64,000 nucleotides of DNA from positions 1-64,000 of the forward strand of contig NZ_BAFP01000063.1 of assembly GCF_000308455.1 (NCBI RefSeq). The letters are read 5' to 3'. Source of the stretch: Nocardia abscessus NBRC 100374. Lineage in GTDB: Bacteria; Actinomycetota; Actinomycetes; Mycobacteriales; Mycobacteriaceae. The notes beneath the pieces are model-generated. The model saw nothing but the letters and a program-made list of their open reading frames with translations. It was not told the origin of the DNA and ran no database searches. A program made the translations under genes and the position numbers. Positions 45,515-54,687 of this stretch are shown piece after piece. How positions within the stretch are numbered: position 1 is the stretch's first letter; each line of letters opens with the position of its first letter.

Positions 45515-45701
45515 AGTAGAGGTCGAGACTTTTACCGCGCGTCGCGTTTGGCTCGATGACGTCGCTCCCTGGACAATCGTGGGGAGTAATCTCGACAGTT
45601 GGGCCACGTCCGTTTCGGCCGAATCCGCACCGATTCGGTCGGTGACGGAGCCGGGTCATCGATGAGGCTGGGAATGCGTCGGCGAAGCAAGGGAGTGGTC
45701 A

Positions 45702-46259
45702 GTGGCAGAGCAATCGCAGGATGTGGTACAGCCAGGCCTGTTCCCCGACGATTCGGTACCTGACGATCTGGTCGGCTATCGCGTTCCCAGTGCGTGCCAG
45801 GTGGCCGGAATCACGTATCGGCAGCTCGACTACTGGGCGCGCACGGGTCTGGTGGTGCCCTCCATCCGGAGCGCTGCGGGGTCGGGCAGTCAGCGGCTGT
45901 ACTCGTTCAAGGACATCCTGGTCCTGAAGATCGTCAAGCGGCTGCTCGACGCGGGCATATCGCTGCAGAACATCCGGATAGCCGTCGATCATCTGCGCAG
46001 CCGCGGCGTGCAGGACCTGGCGGGGATCACCCTCTTCTCCGACGGCACCTCGGTCTACGAGTGCACTTCGGCCGAGGAGGTCGTCGATTTACTGCAGGGC
46101 GGACAGGGCGTCTTCGGGATCGCCGTCAGCGGCGCCATGCGCGAACTGACCGGCGCCATCGCCAATTTCCCCGCCGAACGCGCGTCGGCGATCACCGAAC
46201 GTCCGGAGGACGAGCTGTCGTTCCGTCGGAAGGCGCGAATGAACCGCAAGACGGGCTAG
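45702..46259 (+). CDS. MerR-type regulator (Rv1830-like)
   Basis: 185 aa, GTG start behind AAGGGAG. A MerR HTH lies at about residues 28-95 (ACQVAGITYRQLDYWARTGL, GSGSQRLYSFKDILVLKIVK), followed by a short C-terminal region. It is the third regulator-type gene of the conserved gcvH-garA cluster and corresponds to Rv1830. In mycobacteria that protein has been linked to growth-rate and drug tolerance effects; the targets here are not visible. Confidence 0.87.
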   Translation: MAEQSQDVVQPGLFPDDSVPDDLVGYRVPSACQVAGITYRQLDYWARTGLVVPSIRSAAGSGSQRLYSFKDILVLKIVKRLLDAGISLQNIRIAVDHLRSRGVQDLAGITLFSDGTSVYECTSAEEVVDLLQGGQGVFGIAVSGAMRELTGAIANFPAERASAITERPEDELSFRRKARMNRKTG

Positions 46260-46300
46260 CAATCGCACGTTCGGCCCGCACACAATGAAATAAAACGCTT

Positions 46301-46338
46301 CCACGGCCGGGTAAGGCGTGTCGCCTCCCCGGCCGTGG
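46301..46338 (+). terminator. Terminator behind MerR gene
   Basis: CCACGGCCGGG and CCCGGCCGTGG form a perfect 11-bp stem, with a second small stem (AGGCG/CGCCT) inside the loop. It is placed 42 bp behind the MerR stop and separates it from the carboxypeptidase gene. Confidence 0.7.
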
Positions 46339-46397
46339 TGTGTGACAACGCCGCCACAGTGGGTGAAGGGCCGCGGCGGCGGCGAAAGGGGGGCGCC

Positions 46398-47750
46398 GTG
46401 CAGACAGGCGACATCACCGGCCTGGTCGGGCCGATCGGCCGGATCGACGCGTTCCCGACCGTCGACGAACTCAACGCGTTCGCCGACGCGCTGGCGGCCG
46501 AACATCCGGAACGGGTCTCGGTCACCGAACTCGGGCGGTCGCGCGGCGGCGATCCGATTCGCGAGGTGACGGTCGGCTCGGGCGACCGGCACATCCTGGT
46601 GTTCGGCAATCCGCATCCGAACGAGCCCATCGGCATGGCCACGATCCGCCACCTGCTCGGCCGGATGGCCGCGGACGATGCGGCGACCGTGGGCGCTACG
46701 TGGCATTTCCTGCTGTGCGTCGACCCGGACGGCACCCGGTTGAACGAAGGGTGGTTCGCCGGACCGCATACGAGGACGAGCGTCGCGCGCGGCTTCTACC
46801 GGCCACCCGCGGCCGAGCAACCGGAATGGTGCTTTCCGACCGTGTGGCGCGGCAGGCAGGTCGGCGTCCCGCTCCCGGAGACGAAGGCGATGATGTCGCT
46901 GATCGACCGCACCCGGCCCGCTCTGATCGCCTCGCTGCACAACGCGGAGTTCGGCGGCGGGTTCTTCTACACCTCCGGCGGCGACCCCGAGTACTGGTCG
47001 GCGCTGACCGCTCGTCTGGCCGCCGCCGACGTGCCGATCCACCGCGGCGAACCCGACGCGCCCGGCGCCCGCACCTTGGCGCCGGGAGTCTTCGAACTGC
47101 CGCTGTTCGAGGCGATGGCCGATCTGCTCGCGGCGCAAGGCCTGGACTCGGTCGCGGCGCTTGGCGGGGGTGGTTGCCGGGACTACGCGGCGCGCTACGG
47201 TACGGCGATCCTGGTCTGCGAATTGCCGCTCTGGGCCGACTCGCGCATCGGCGACGGCTCGGCGGGCGACCGAGTGCTCGGCGACCTGCTCGACGCCACA
47301 GCCGCCGACTATCACGCCATGGCCGAGGTCGCCTCCGAGGTGCTCGCTCGCGTCGACGGCCGATTGAGCGGCCGCAGCCCGTTCGAGCGGTCGGTGCGTG
47401 CGCTGGTCGCCGGGCTGCCCGGTCTCGCCGTGAGCAGACAGGCTGTGCCGGAACGGAACCGGATCGCGACGCGCGGCGAGATCTTCGTCGAGCAGTACGA
47501 CTGGACCGCCATGTTGCGCCTGCGGCTGGGCGGGATGCTGCTGCGGCTGCTGGAGGACGAATACCGTCGCGGCGCCGCGCCGGTGCTGGCCGCCGAGCGC
47601 GACCGCTTCGCCGCGATCTTCGATCGGTGGTGCGCCGACGTGGAGCAGAATGCGCCGGGTGTCGCGGTGCCACTGGCTCGTCTGGTCGGCATCCAAGCGG
47701 AGTCGATCGTGCTCGCCGCGACGAGGTTGCGCGCCGGGCTGGCCATCTGA
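46398..47750 (+). CDS. M14-family zinc carboxypeptidase-like protein
   Basis: 450 aa from GTG 46398 behind GAAAGGGGGG. The zinc ligands fit M14: GNPHPNEPIGM (HxxE) and a later His in ASLHNAEFGG; the catalytic Glu may be in LVCELPLW. LNEGWFAGPHTRTSVARGFY lies between them. No signal peptide, so the enzyme is cytoplasmic. Family members of this type process amidated or glutamyl-linked substrates. The gene appears inserted in the mycobacterial gene order between the Rv1830 and gcvP orthologues and lies directly before the glycine riboswitch. Confidence 0.8.
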   Translation: MQTGDITGLVGPIGRIDAFPTVDELNAFADALAAEHPERVSVTELGRSRGGDPIREVTVGSGDRHILVFGNPHPNEPIGMATIRHLLGRMAADDAATVGATWHFLLCVDPDGTRLNEGWFAGPHTRTSVARGFYRPPAAEQPEWCFPTVWRGRQVGVPLPETKAMMSLIDRTRPALIASLHNAEFGGGFFYTSGGDPEYWSALTARLAAADVPIHRGEPDAPGARTLAPGVFELPLFEAMADLLAAQGLDSVAALGGGGCRDYAARYGTAILVCELPLWADSRIGDGSAGDRVLGDLLDATAADYHAMAEVASEVLARVDGRLSGRSPFERSVRALVAGLPGLAVSRQAVPERNRIATRGEIFVEQYDWTAMLRLRLGGMLLRLLEDEYRRGAAPVLAAERDRFAAIFDRWCADVEQNAPGVAVPLARLVGIQAESIVLAATRLRAGLAI

Positions 47751-47854
47751 CGGTGATTCCCACCCGGCCTCGGAGTGACCAGAACGACAGGGCTCACCCG
47801 GGGTCCGATGGCGCGCTCCGGCGTGGCGTCGGCATAAACTGACGGTGCGTCGCC

Positions 47855-48058
47855 GCCGTGCGGGAGAGCCTCGGTCTCGAAAAGAGTCCGAGCGCCGAAG
47901 GAGCAGCACCTCCCCGTCAATCTCTCAGGCAACCAGGACCGTGCGGGCTTCGGCGCCTCTGGAAAGCGGTGGCTTCGAGCCGCCCGCCCATGGGGAAAGG
48001 GTCTCGGCCACCGGTCGCGGCACCCGAATCTCTCAGGCGCCACGACAGAGGGGGAGGG
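47855..48058 (+). ncRNA. Tandem glycine riboswitch
   Basis: Two glycine aptamers in series. The first has CGTGCGGGAGAGCC, then GCCGAAGGAGCAGC and the core CTCTCAGGCA; the second has CTCTGGAAAGCGG, then a second CTCTCAGGCGCC and ACAGAGGGGGAGG. This is the usual layout of the gcvT-type glycine riboswitch, which senses glycine cooperatively and turns on glycine breakdown. It lies 50 bp ahead of gcvP. Exact ends are approximate. Confidence 0.9.
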
Positions 48059-48108
48059 CCGGTACCCGTCGACCACCTGGTCGACCCCGCCCGACCTTGG
48101 GAGCTGTT

Positions 48109-50919
48109 GTGACTCGCTCATTCGCCGACCGCCATATCGGACCCGACCGGGAGGAACTCGCCCGGATCCTGGACGTCGCCGGCGTGTCGTCGCTCGACGA
48201 GCTGGCTGCCCGAGCGCTTCCGGCGAGCATCATCGACGGCGACGGCCTGGCCGGGCTGCCCGCGGCGGGCACCGAGCACGAGGTGCTCGCCGAACTCGCC
48301 GAACTCGCGGCGTCCAACACCGTGGCCACCTCGATGATCGGCCTCGGCTACTACGACACGCTGACCCCGCCGGTGCTGGTGCGCAACCTCCTGGAGAACC
48401 CGGCCTGGTACACCGCCTACACGCCCTATCAGCCCGAGATCAGCCAGGGCAGGCTCGAGGCGCTGCTGAACTTCCAGACTATGGTGGCGGAACTGACCGG
48501 CATGGACGTCGCCAACGCGTCCATGTTGGACGAGGCCACCGCCGCCGCCGAGGCGATGACGCTGCTGCGGCGCGCGGGCAAGGTCGAGTCGGTCCGGCTG
48601 GTCATCGACAGCGACCTTTTCCCGCAGACCAAGACGGTGCTCTACACCCGTGCCGAGCCGCTGGGCTTGGAGATCGTGGAGGCGGATCTGTCCACCGGCG
48701 AGCTGCCCGAGGGGGAGTTCTTCGGTGTGCTGGCGCAGGCCCCTGGCGCTTCCGGGCGCGTCGTCGACCTGACCGAGTTGATCGCCGCGGCGCACGAGCG
48801 GGGGGCACTGGTCGCCGTCGGCGCGGACCTGCTGGCGATGACGCTGATCACGCCACCCGGCGAGCAGGGCGCCGACGTGTGCTTCGGCACCACCCAGCGT
48901 TTCGGCGTCCCGCTCGGCTTCGGTGGCCCGCACGCGGGGTACCTCGCCGTCCGGCAGGCGCAGGCCCGCCAGCTACCCGGCCGCCTGGTCGGCGTCTCGG
49001 TGGACGCGGACGGCGCGGTCGCCTACCGGCTCGCCTTGCAGACCCGTGAGCAGCACATTCGTCGCGAGAAGGCGACCTCCAACATCTGTACCGCGCAGGT
49101 GCTGCTGGCCGTCGTCGCCGCGATGTACGCCTCCTACCACGGCGCCGACGGATTGCGGGCGATCGCCCGCCGGGTGCACGGGCACGCCGCGGCGATCGCG
49201 GCCGGGCTGGACGGCGCCGTGGTGCACGACAGCTTCTTCGACACGGTGCTCGCGCACGTGCCCGGCGGCGCGGAAGCCGTTGTGGCGAAAGCGAAGTCGC
49301 GCGGCATCAACCTGCGCCTGGTGGACGCCGACCATGTCGGCATCGCCTGCGACGAGGCGACCACCGGCGCGCACGTCGCGGCCGTGCTCGAATCCTTCGG
49401 CACCGCCGTGTCGTCCGACGCGGGGACGCCCGCGCCGGTCGCGGCGATCGAGAGCCGCACTTCGCAGTTCCTGAACCATCCCGCGTTCACGAAGTACCGC
49501 ACCGAGACGGCGATGCTGCGGTATCTGCGCGCGCTGTCCGACAAGGACATCGCGCTGGACCGCAGCATGATCCCGCTCGGCTCCTGCACCATGAAGCTCA
49601 ACGCCACCGCCGAGATGGAGGCCATCACCTGGCCCGGTTTCGCTCGCGTGCATCCCTACGCGCCGGTCGAGGACGCGCCCGGCCTGTTGAAGGTGATCGC
49701 GGACCTGGAACGCTGGCTGTCGGACATCACCGGCTACGACTCGGTGAGCCTGCAGCCGAACGCGGGCAGCCAGGGCGAGTACGCCGGCCTGCTGGCGATC
49801 CGCCGGTATCACCTCGACCGCGGTGACACCCACCGCGACACCTGCCTCATCCCGTCCAGCGCGCACGGCACCAACGCGGCGTCGGCCGCGATGGCCGGGC
49901 TGCGCGTCGAGGTGGTGAAATGCCGCGCCAACGGCGACGTCGACCTGGACGACCTGCGCGCCAAGATCGCCGATCACGCCGATCGCCTGGCCTGCATCAT
50001 GATCACCTACCCGTCCACGCACGGCGTCTACGAGCACGAGATCGCCGAGTTGTGCGCGCTGGTGCACGACGCGGGCGGCCAGGTCTACGTGGACGGCGCG
50101 AATCTGAACGCCCTGGTCGGCCTCGCCCGGCCGGGCCGGTTCGGCGGCGACGTGAGCCACCTGAACCTGCACAAGACGTTCTGCATCCCGCACGGCGGTG
50201 GTGGGCCCGGCGTCGGGCCGGTCGCGGTGCGCGCGCACCTGGCGCGGTACCTGCCCGGCGATCCGCTGGAAGCAGGTTCGCACGCGGTGTCGGCCGCGAA
50301 GTACGGTTCGGCATCGATCCTGCCGATCACCTGGGCCTACATCCGCATGATGGGCGCCGACGGCCTGCGCCGGGCCACACTGTCGGCGATCGCTTCGGCG
50401 AACTACATCGCGCGGCGGCTGGACGAGTACTTCCCCGTGCTCTACACCGGCGAGCACGGCATGGTGGCGCACGAGTGCATCCTGGACCTGCGCGAGATCA
50501 CCAAGCAGACCGGCGTCACCGTCGACGACGTGGCAAAACGCTTGGCGGACTACGGATTCCACGCGCCGACCATGAGCTTCCCGGTGGCGGGCACATTGAT
50601 GGTGGAGCCCACCGAGAGCGAAAACCTCGCCGAGCTGGACGATTTCATCGAAGCCATGATCGCGATCCGCGCGGAGATCGACCAGGTCGCCGCGGGCGTG
50701 TGGCCGGTGACCGACAATCCGCTGCGCGGCGCACCGCACACCGCCGCATCGCTGGTGGGGGACTGGGAGCATCCCTACAGCCGCGAAGTCGCCGTCTATC
50801 CCCGTGGGCTCGGGCACGCCAGGGCGAAGGTGTGGCCGCCGGTGCGCCGGATCGACGGCGCCTACGGCGATCGGAACCTGGTGTGCGCGTGCCCTCCCTT
50901 GGAGGCGTACGCGGACTGA
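48109..50919 (+). CDS. gcvP: Glycine dehydrogenase (aminomethyl-transferring), P protein
   Basis: 936 aa, the normal single-chain length. GTG 48109 is used; the frame open upstream runs through the riboswitch and is not coding. N-terminal half [18 protein letters not shown] and [19 protein letters not shown]; the PLP Lys is in [18 protein letters not shown] (about residue 689). It decarboxylates glycine and passes the aminomethyl group to GcvH. Expression is expected to be glycine-induced through the riboswitch. The gene ends 179 bp from a convergent VWA gene. Confidence 0.96.
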   Translation: MTRSFADRHIGPDREELARILDVAGVSSLDELAARALPASIIDGDGLAGLPAAGTEHEVLAELAELAASNTVATSMIGLGYYDTLTPPVLVRNLLENPAWYTAYTPYQPEISQGRLEALLNFQTMVAELTGMDVANASMLDEATAAAEAMTLLRRAGKVESVRLVIDSDLFPQTKTVLYTRAEPLGLEIVEADLSTGELPEGEFFGVLAQAPGASGRVVDLTELIAAAHERGALVAVGADLLAMTLITPPGEQGADVCFGTTQRFGVPLGFGGPHAGYLAVRQAQARQLPGRLVGVSVDADGAVAYRLALQTREQHIRREKATSNICTAQVLLAVVAAMYASYHGADGLRAIARRVHGHAAAIAAGLDGAVVHDSFFDTVLAHVPGGAEAVVAKAKSRGINLRLVDADHVGIACDEATTGAHVAAVLESFGTAVSSDAGTPAPVAAIESRTSQFLNHPAFTKYRTETAMLRYLRALSDKDIALDRSMIPLGSCTMKLNATAEMEAITWPGFARVHPYAPVEDAPGLLKVIADLERWLSDITGYDSVSLQPNAGSQGEYAGLLAIRRYHLDRGDTHRDTCLIPSSAHGTNAASAAMAGLRVEVVKCRANGDVDLDDLRAKIADHADRLACIMITYPSTHGVYEHEIAELCALVHDAGGQVYVDGANLNALVGLARPGRFGGDVSHLNLHKTFCIPHGGGGPGVGPVAVRAHLARYLPGDPLEAGSHAVSAAKYGSASILPITWAYIRMMGADGLRRATLSAIASANYIARRLDEYFPVLYTGEHGMVAHECILDLREITKQTGVTVDDVAKRLADYGFHAPTMSFPVAGTLMVEPTESENLAELDDFIEAMIAIRAEIDQVAAGVWPVTDNPLRGAPHTAASLVGDWEHPYSREVAVYPRGLGHARAKVWPPVRRIDGAYGDRNLVCACPPLEAYAD

Positions 50920-51097
50920 ATGCCGGTCGCACTCGGCGGCGGCCCTCTTCGCGTAACTGTTCGCCAGGTCCGGCCGTCCGCCCGCGTCGTGCGTGGACTC
51001 CCGGCTCGGTCCGTCGCGGTGTCGATGGGTGCGTCCACCACGAGTTCGACCCGGCGGGGCGAAGCGCGAGACTCCGGTCGATGCCGAGTGGTCGCGG

Positions 51098-52762
51098 CTA
51101 CGGCGTGGTGAGTGCCTTGACCACGGCGGAGCCGAAGCCGATGTCGTCGGAGGTGGCCAGGCGGGTGTAACTTCCGCCGGTCTGCTGGGCCAGCGCCTGG
51201 AGTGTCTGCGTGCCGCTGCCGCCGAGCACGATCACGTCGACGCGCACCGGGCGGGTGCGGTCGATCGCCGCGGTGATGTCGGCGGCCAGTTGGGTGCCGG
51301 TCACAGTGGAATCGTCGTCGGGTCCGTCGGTGATCAGCAGGACCGAGTTGGTGCGGCCCGGCGTGTACCCGGTGACCGCGCTCTTGTACGCCGCGATCAG
51401 GGACGGATAGGCCTGGTCGGATCGGCTCTCGTCCGGGCGGACCGAGCTCAGGGCGGTACTGATCTTCGTACGCTGGTCGGTGGTGAGCGGGGCGGTCGCG
51501 GCCGCCACCCGGTAGGGCGTGTTGCCGTCGAGGTTCTTGCCGAAGGTCCAGACACCGAGACCGAACTCGGGCGGCATGACCGTCATCGTGGAGTTCAGCG
51601 CGGCGAGGACGTTCGCCAGTCGGGTCGTCGCGCCCTCGGCGGTGCCCATCGAGGACGACACGTCGACCAAGACGGTCGACCGGACGCCGAGCACAGGATG
51701 CGCCAGCGTGTCGCGTACTTTGTCGAGCGCGCCACGCGAAGGGACGGCGGCCGCGGTCTGCGGCGCGCTGCCGAAGCCCGCCGTGACGAACGCCTGCGCC
51801 TGCTCGGGCTTGCGCAGGTAGTCGGTGAACCGCCCGGCGATGAGGTTCTGGGTCTTGTCCACCCAAGCGCCGGACATCAACGCGGCCGGGTAGTCGGCCA
51901 CCGGCGCCGAGCCTGCGGGCCGGAACCCGAGGACGCCGGGCAGCCCTTTCAGTTGCTGTTCGGTAGCCGCGAGGGCGTGCATCGGCGCGTCCTGTGCCGT
52001 GATCTCCGACAGCGCGGCCGCGGCGCCGGACGACTCCGGGGCGTCGGCGGCGAGTCCGGAGATCGCGGCGACCACCTGACCGGATTGCGCCGCCTGCTCA
52101 GTGAGCGGCTCGGCGCCCGAGACCGCGGAGCCGACCGCCGTGGCCGCGGCCAGCGTGGCGTCACCCGCGGGCAGAGCCATCCGCAGCCCGCCCCAGCCGC
52201 TCAGCCCGATCTCGCCGAGCGAGCCCTGCTGCAACCGCGGCAGATCCGCCCAGGAAACCTCGGCCTGCTCCAGCGCACGGTGCAGTTCCTCCGGCACCGC
52301 GAGCACGATCGGGCTCGCGGCGATGGACACCGGCGTGCCCTCGATCAGTCCGGGCACTCGCATGGACTCGATCGAGCGGGTCGAATCGGCGATCCACAGC
52401 GCCGGCTGCGGGCCGAGCGCCTGATCCCACGGCTTGCCGCTGGTGAACGCGGCGACGATCGTCGAGGAGGGCTGCGCGGTCACCGCGACCCGGGCGCAGT
52501 GATCGCGCACTTTCGGCTGGGTGGCGTTGTAGCTGTCCGCGGCGGTCCGCACCTGCGCGGCGATGCTCGGATCGGCGGTCACGTAGAGCGTCGCGGGCCC
52601 TTCCACGCATTCGGCCGCCGCCGCGCTGTCCTGAGTCGCCGCGCGATCGCGCAGCTGGAACCAGCCGACGACGATCGCGGCCAGTAACACAACGGCAACC
52701 ACCGCGATAACCGGACCTTTGCTGACGCCCCGGGACCTGGTTCCGCTGCGATGAGTGCCCAC
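51098..52762 (-). CDS. VWA and extracellular solute-binding domain protein (Rv1836c-like)
   Basis: 554 aa from GTG 52762. One N-terminal membrane helix (about 16-37) precedes a periplasmic-binding-like domain (about 60-320: AALWIADSTRSIESM-type segments, GLIEGTPVSIAASPIVLAVP) and a C-terminal VWA domain with metal site DVSSSM and LLITDGPDDD. The order corresponds to Rv1836c, which is next to glcB in M. tuberculosis; here seven kilobases have been inserted between them. It is anchored outside the membrane. Function unknown. Confidence 0.82.
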   Translation of the reverse strand: MGTHRSGTRSRGVSKGPVIAVVAVVLLAAIVVGWFQLRDRAATQDSAAAAECVEGPATLYVTADPSIAAQVRTAADSYNATQPKVRDHCARVAVTAQPSSTIVAAFTSGKPWDQALGPQPALWIADSTRSIESMRVPGLIEGTPVSIAASPIVLAVPEELHRALEQAEVSWADLPRLQQGSLGEIGLSGWGGLRMALPAGDATLAAATAVGSAVSGAEPLTEQAAQSGQVVAAISGLAADAPESSGAAAALSEITAQDAPMHALAATEQQLKGLPGVLGFRPAGSAPVADYPAALMSGAWVDKTQNLIAGRFTDYLRKPEQAQAFVTAGFGSAPQTAAAVPSRGALDKVRDTLAHPVLGVRSTVLVDVSSSMGTAEGATTRLANVLAALNSTMTVMPPEFGLGVWTFGKNLDGNTPYRVAAATAPLTTDQRTKISTALSSVRPDESRSDQAYPSLIAAYKSAVTGYTPGRTNSVLLITDGPDDDSTVTGTQLAADITAAIDRTRPVRVDVIVLGGSGTQTLQALAQQTGGSYTRLATSDDIGFGSAVVKALTTP

Positions 52763-52867
52763 GCGCCCCAGTGTATGGTCACCGGCTCCGGCCGGACTCG
52801 GCGAGGCTCCTCCTGACCAGGGGAAGGGGTCTTGCGCCGCCGCGCCCGAAGGCACGGCGGCGGAACC

Positions 52868-53140
52868 TCAGTGGCGGATCACTCGTCCGCGGTCGAACTC
52901 GTGCCCGCCCCAGACGCCGGACTGCCCGGTGCGCATGGCGAAGTCGCCACACGCCTCCCGAATCGGGCAGCCCGCGCACACTTCTCGTGCGTAGTCGAAG
53001 TCCTGCGACGGGTACGGGAACCAGGCCTCGTGGTTCGGGTCGCCGCGGCAGGCCGCCCGGTGCCACCCTCGGGAATCCGAGAGTGGGAGCAGGTCGGCCA
53101 GGGTCAACTCCGCGACGGCGGTGGTCTCGGTGCGCGTCAT
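52868..53140 (-). CDS. WhiB-family iron-sulfur regulator
   Basis: 90 aa; ATG with GGAGAAG upstream. The four cluster cysteines are visible as ACRGD, VCAGCPIREAC, followed by the GVWGG turn and a basic C-terminus. WhiB proteins bind a [4Fe-4S] cluster and interact with the sigma factor to control transcription. The sequence does not let me assign it to WhiB1-7. It lies 105 bp downstream (in transcription order upstream) of the VWA gene and directly after the HNH gene, with 28 bp between. Confidence 0.9.
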   Translation of the reverse strand: MTRTETTAVAELTLADLLPLSDSRGWHRAACRGDPNHEAWFPYPSQDFDYAREVCAGCPIREACGDFAMRTGQSGVWGGHEFDRGRVIRH

Positions 53141-53168
53141 CGCGATCTTCTCCTTTCCCGGGTCGTGG

Positions 53169-53726
53169 TCAAGTGGCGGCCAGTTGCTTCCAGATCCGGC
53201 GCTGCTGCCTGACCTGATGGGTGGGGGCCTTCGGCTCCCAGAGCAGGCGCATGCCCGCCTCCTCCGGGGTGCGGTCGGCCTTGGCCGAGTTGCACGGCGC
53301 GCAGCAGGCCACGAGATTGCTCCAGGTGTTCGGCCCGCCCCGGGACCGCGGCCGGACGTGGTCCACGGTGCGCGCCCACCCGGCGCAGTAGCCGCATCGG
53401 TTCCTGTCGCGGCGCAGCACGCCCGCCAGCGTGGCCCTGCTCTCGTCGTGCACCAGAACGGCGTGCTCCAGGTAGACGTAGCGCAACAGCCGAATCGTCT
53501 GCGGCAGAGCGAGTTCCACGTGCCGCGACCGGATCGGGAAGTGTGGTTCGCGGTCGGCGACCGACTCCGCGGCTCCGGCGACCAGCAGAACCACCGCCCG
53601 GTCGGCCTTGATCTCGTCGAGCGCCTCGTAGGAGGCGTTCAGGACGAGGACGTCGGTGTGTATCCAGTTGTCGGCGGTCGGCGCTGCCTGGTCGGCGGCA
53701 GGGCGGAACGTCATGGGGATCACCAT
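53169..53726 (-). CDS. HNH endonuclease
   Basis: 185 aa. The N-terminal part TDVLVLNASYEALDEIKADR and the HNH domain (CGYCAGWARTVDHVRPRSRG, then NLVACCAPCNSAKADRTPEE) match the common actinobacterial HNH proteins with two zinc CxxC pairs and the catalytic DH. The start is uncertain between 53726, 53723 and 53714. Proteins of this type are chromosomal housekeeping-like genes of unknown target; an association with repair has been suggested. The 28-bp spacing to whiB suggests one transcript. Confidence 0.85.
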   Translation of the reverse strand: MVIPMTFRPAADQAAPTADNWIHTDVLVLNASYEALDEIKADRAVVLLVAGAAESVADREPHFPIRSRHVELALPQTIRLLRYVYLEHAVLVHDESRATLAGVLRRDRNRCGYCAGWARTVDHVRPRSRGGPNTWSNLVACCAPCNSAKADRTPEEAGMRLLWEPKAPTHQVRQQRRIWKQLAAT

Positions 53727-53768
53727 GTTTCGTGCGGAATCGAGCGAAGGAGGAGAGGAAGACGGCGA

Positions 53769-53900
53769 TCAGCCGACGGCCTGGAGGCGGCTGTCGTCCG
53801 GTTCGCCGTGCGGTGCGCGCATCGGCCTGCCGAACGCATTGCCCGCGACCGACGAACACGCCGTCTCGGCGTGCGTTCGCTTCGTCGTCTCCGGAATCAC
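53769..53900 (-). CDS. Possible small protein, 43 aa
   Basis: GTG at 53900 lies behind the strong motif GAGGAGGGG. The product begins VIPETTKRTHAETACSSVAG, contains FGRPMRAPHGEPDDS and ends at the stop at 53769-53771. Codon third positions are strongly G/C as in neighbouring genes. An in-frame ATG at 53963 would add 21 residues. It fills the otherwise empty 304-bp gap between the HNH and DM13 genes. No relatives are known to me. Confidence 0.4.
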   Translation of the reverse strand: MIPETTKRTHAETACSSVAGNAFGRPMRAPHGEPDDSRLQAVG

Positions 53901-54030
53901 TGCCGCCCCTCCTCTCCACTGCTCGGCGACCACCTCGAGGCGGTGATCGTTGTCGAAACACATGGTGGCACAGCGCACCCGCCGTTGTCGGGTCATTTTC
54001 CGGCGGTGCTCGGCAAGGGGTTGCCCGGGG

Positions 54031-54567
54031 TCAGACCGGTCGCAGTTCGGCGGCGCCGAAGGAGACGTTGAACCGGTCGCACCAGATCGCGACGCTGGTC
54101 AGCTGGGTGAGGTCGGCGTCGGCGGGAACGGCGTAGTTCTGGTTGCCCTGGTTTCCCTTGAGCTCGCCCAGGTCGGTGTGCGCCCCGTCGTCGAAGACGA
54201 ACCACCCGTCGCGGCCTTCGCGCACCGGCGCGTCGGTGAGCCAGACGTGCAGGTCGGGGCCGTCGGAGGTGTCGAGGTTCTCCAATCGCAGCACGGTGTT
54301 GCCGTCGGGCAGTCGCAGGACGACGACGGTGCCCGCGGTGGCGTGCTCGTGCGAGACGAACGTGCCCTTTGCGATGGCGCGCGGCTGCTGCGCCGCATCA
54401 TCCGGCCCGGGCGCCGTGGCGGCCGAGGGCGCCGCCTCCTGCACGGTGGTGTCGATGAACAGCCGCCACGGCTGGAACACGGCCAGTCCGGCGCCGAGTG
54501 CCGCCACCAGCAGCACCGCGACGGTCCAGGTGATCGGCGATCGGGCGATCCTGCGTGCGGACACCAT
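54031..54567 (-). CDS. Membrane-anchored DM13-domain protein
   Basis: 178 aa; ATG with GAGGAGAAG upstream. An N-terminal membrane helix (about 12-34) precedes a linker rich in Ala/Pro and a DM13 domain (about 65-178): GTFVSHEHATAGTVVVLRLP, DGPDLHVWLTDAP, and the single conserved Cys in VAIWCDRFNVSFGAAEL. DM13 is thought to mediate electron transfer or redox reactions at the cell surface. The domain is clear; the function is inferred. Confidence 0.83.
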   Translation of the reverse strand: MVSARRIARSPITWTVAVLLVAALGAGLAVFQPWRLFIDTTVQEAAPSAATAPGPDDAAQQPRAIAKGTFVSHEHATAGTVVVLRLPDGNTVLRLENLDTSDGPDLHVWLTDAPVREGRDGWFVFDDGAHTDLGELKGNQGNQNYAVPADADLTQLTSVAIWCDRFNVSFGAAELRPV

Positions 54568-54630
54568 GGCTTCTCCTCGGGGCGTCGTCGCGTGACCCGG
54601 CGATCGGGTCGGCTCACCGCGCAGAGCTTT

Positions 54631-54656
54631 TCGCCCCCATCGAATTATGGGGGCGA
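54631..54656. terminator. Hairpin between ACAD and DM13 genes
   Basis: TCGCCCCCAT and ATGGGGGCGA pair perfectly around the loop CGAATT. It lies 31 bp behind the acyl-CoA dehydrogenase-like gene's stop on minus and 64 bp before the DM13 start. A terminator is likely; no T tract follows on minus. Confidence 0.6.
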
Positions 54657-54687
54657 GCGGCGGCGGCGTTAACGGATCGGGCAGGTC

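Noticed and set aside
47845..48108. Upstream in-frame extension of gcvP
   Set aside because: This segment is the glycine riboswitch; the conserved GcvP N-terminus begins at GTG 48109.
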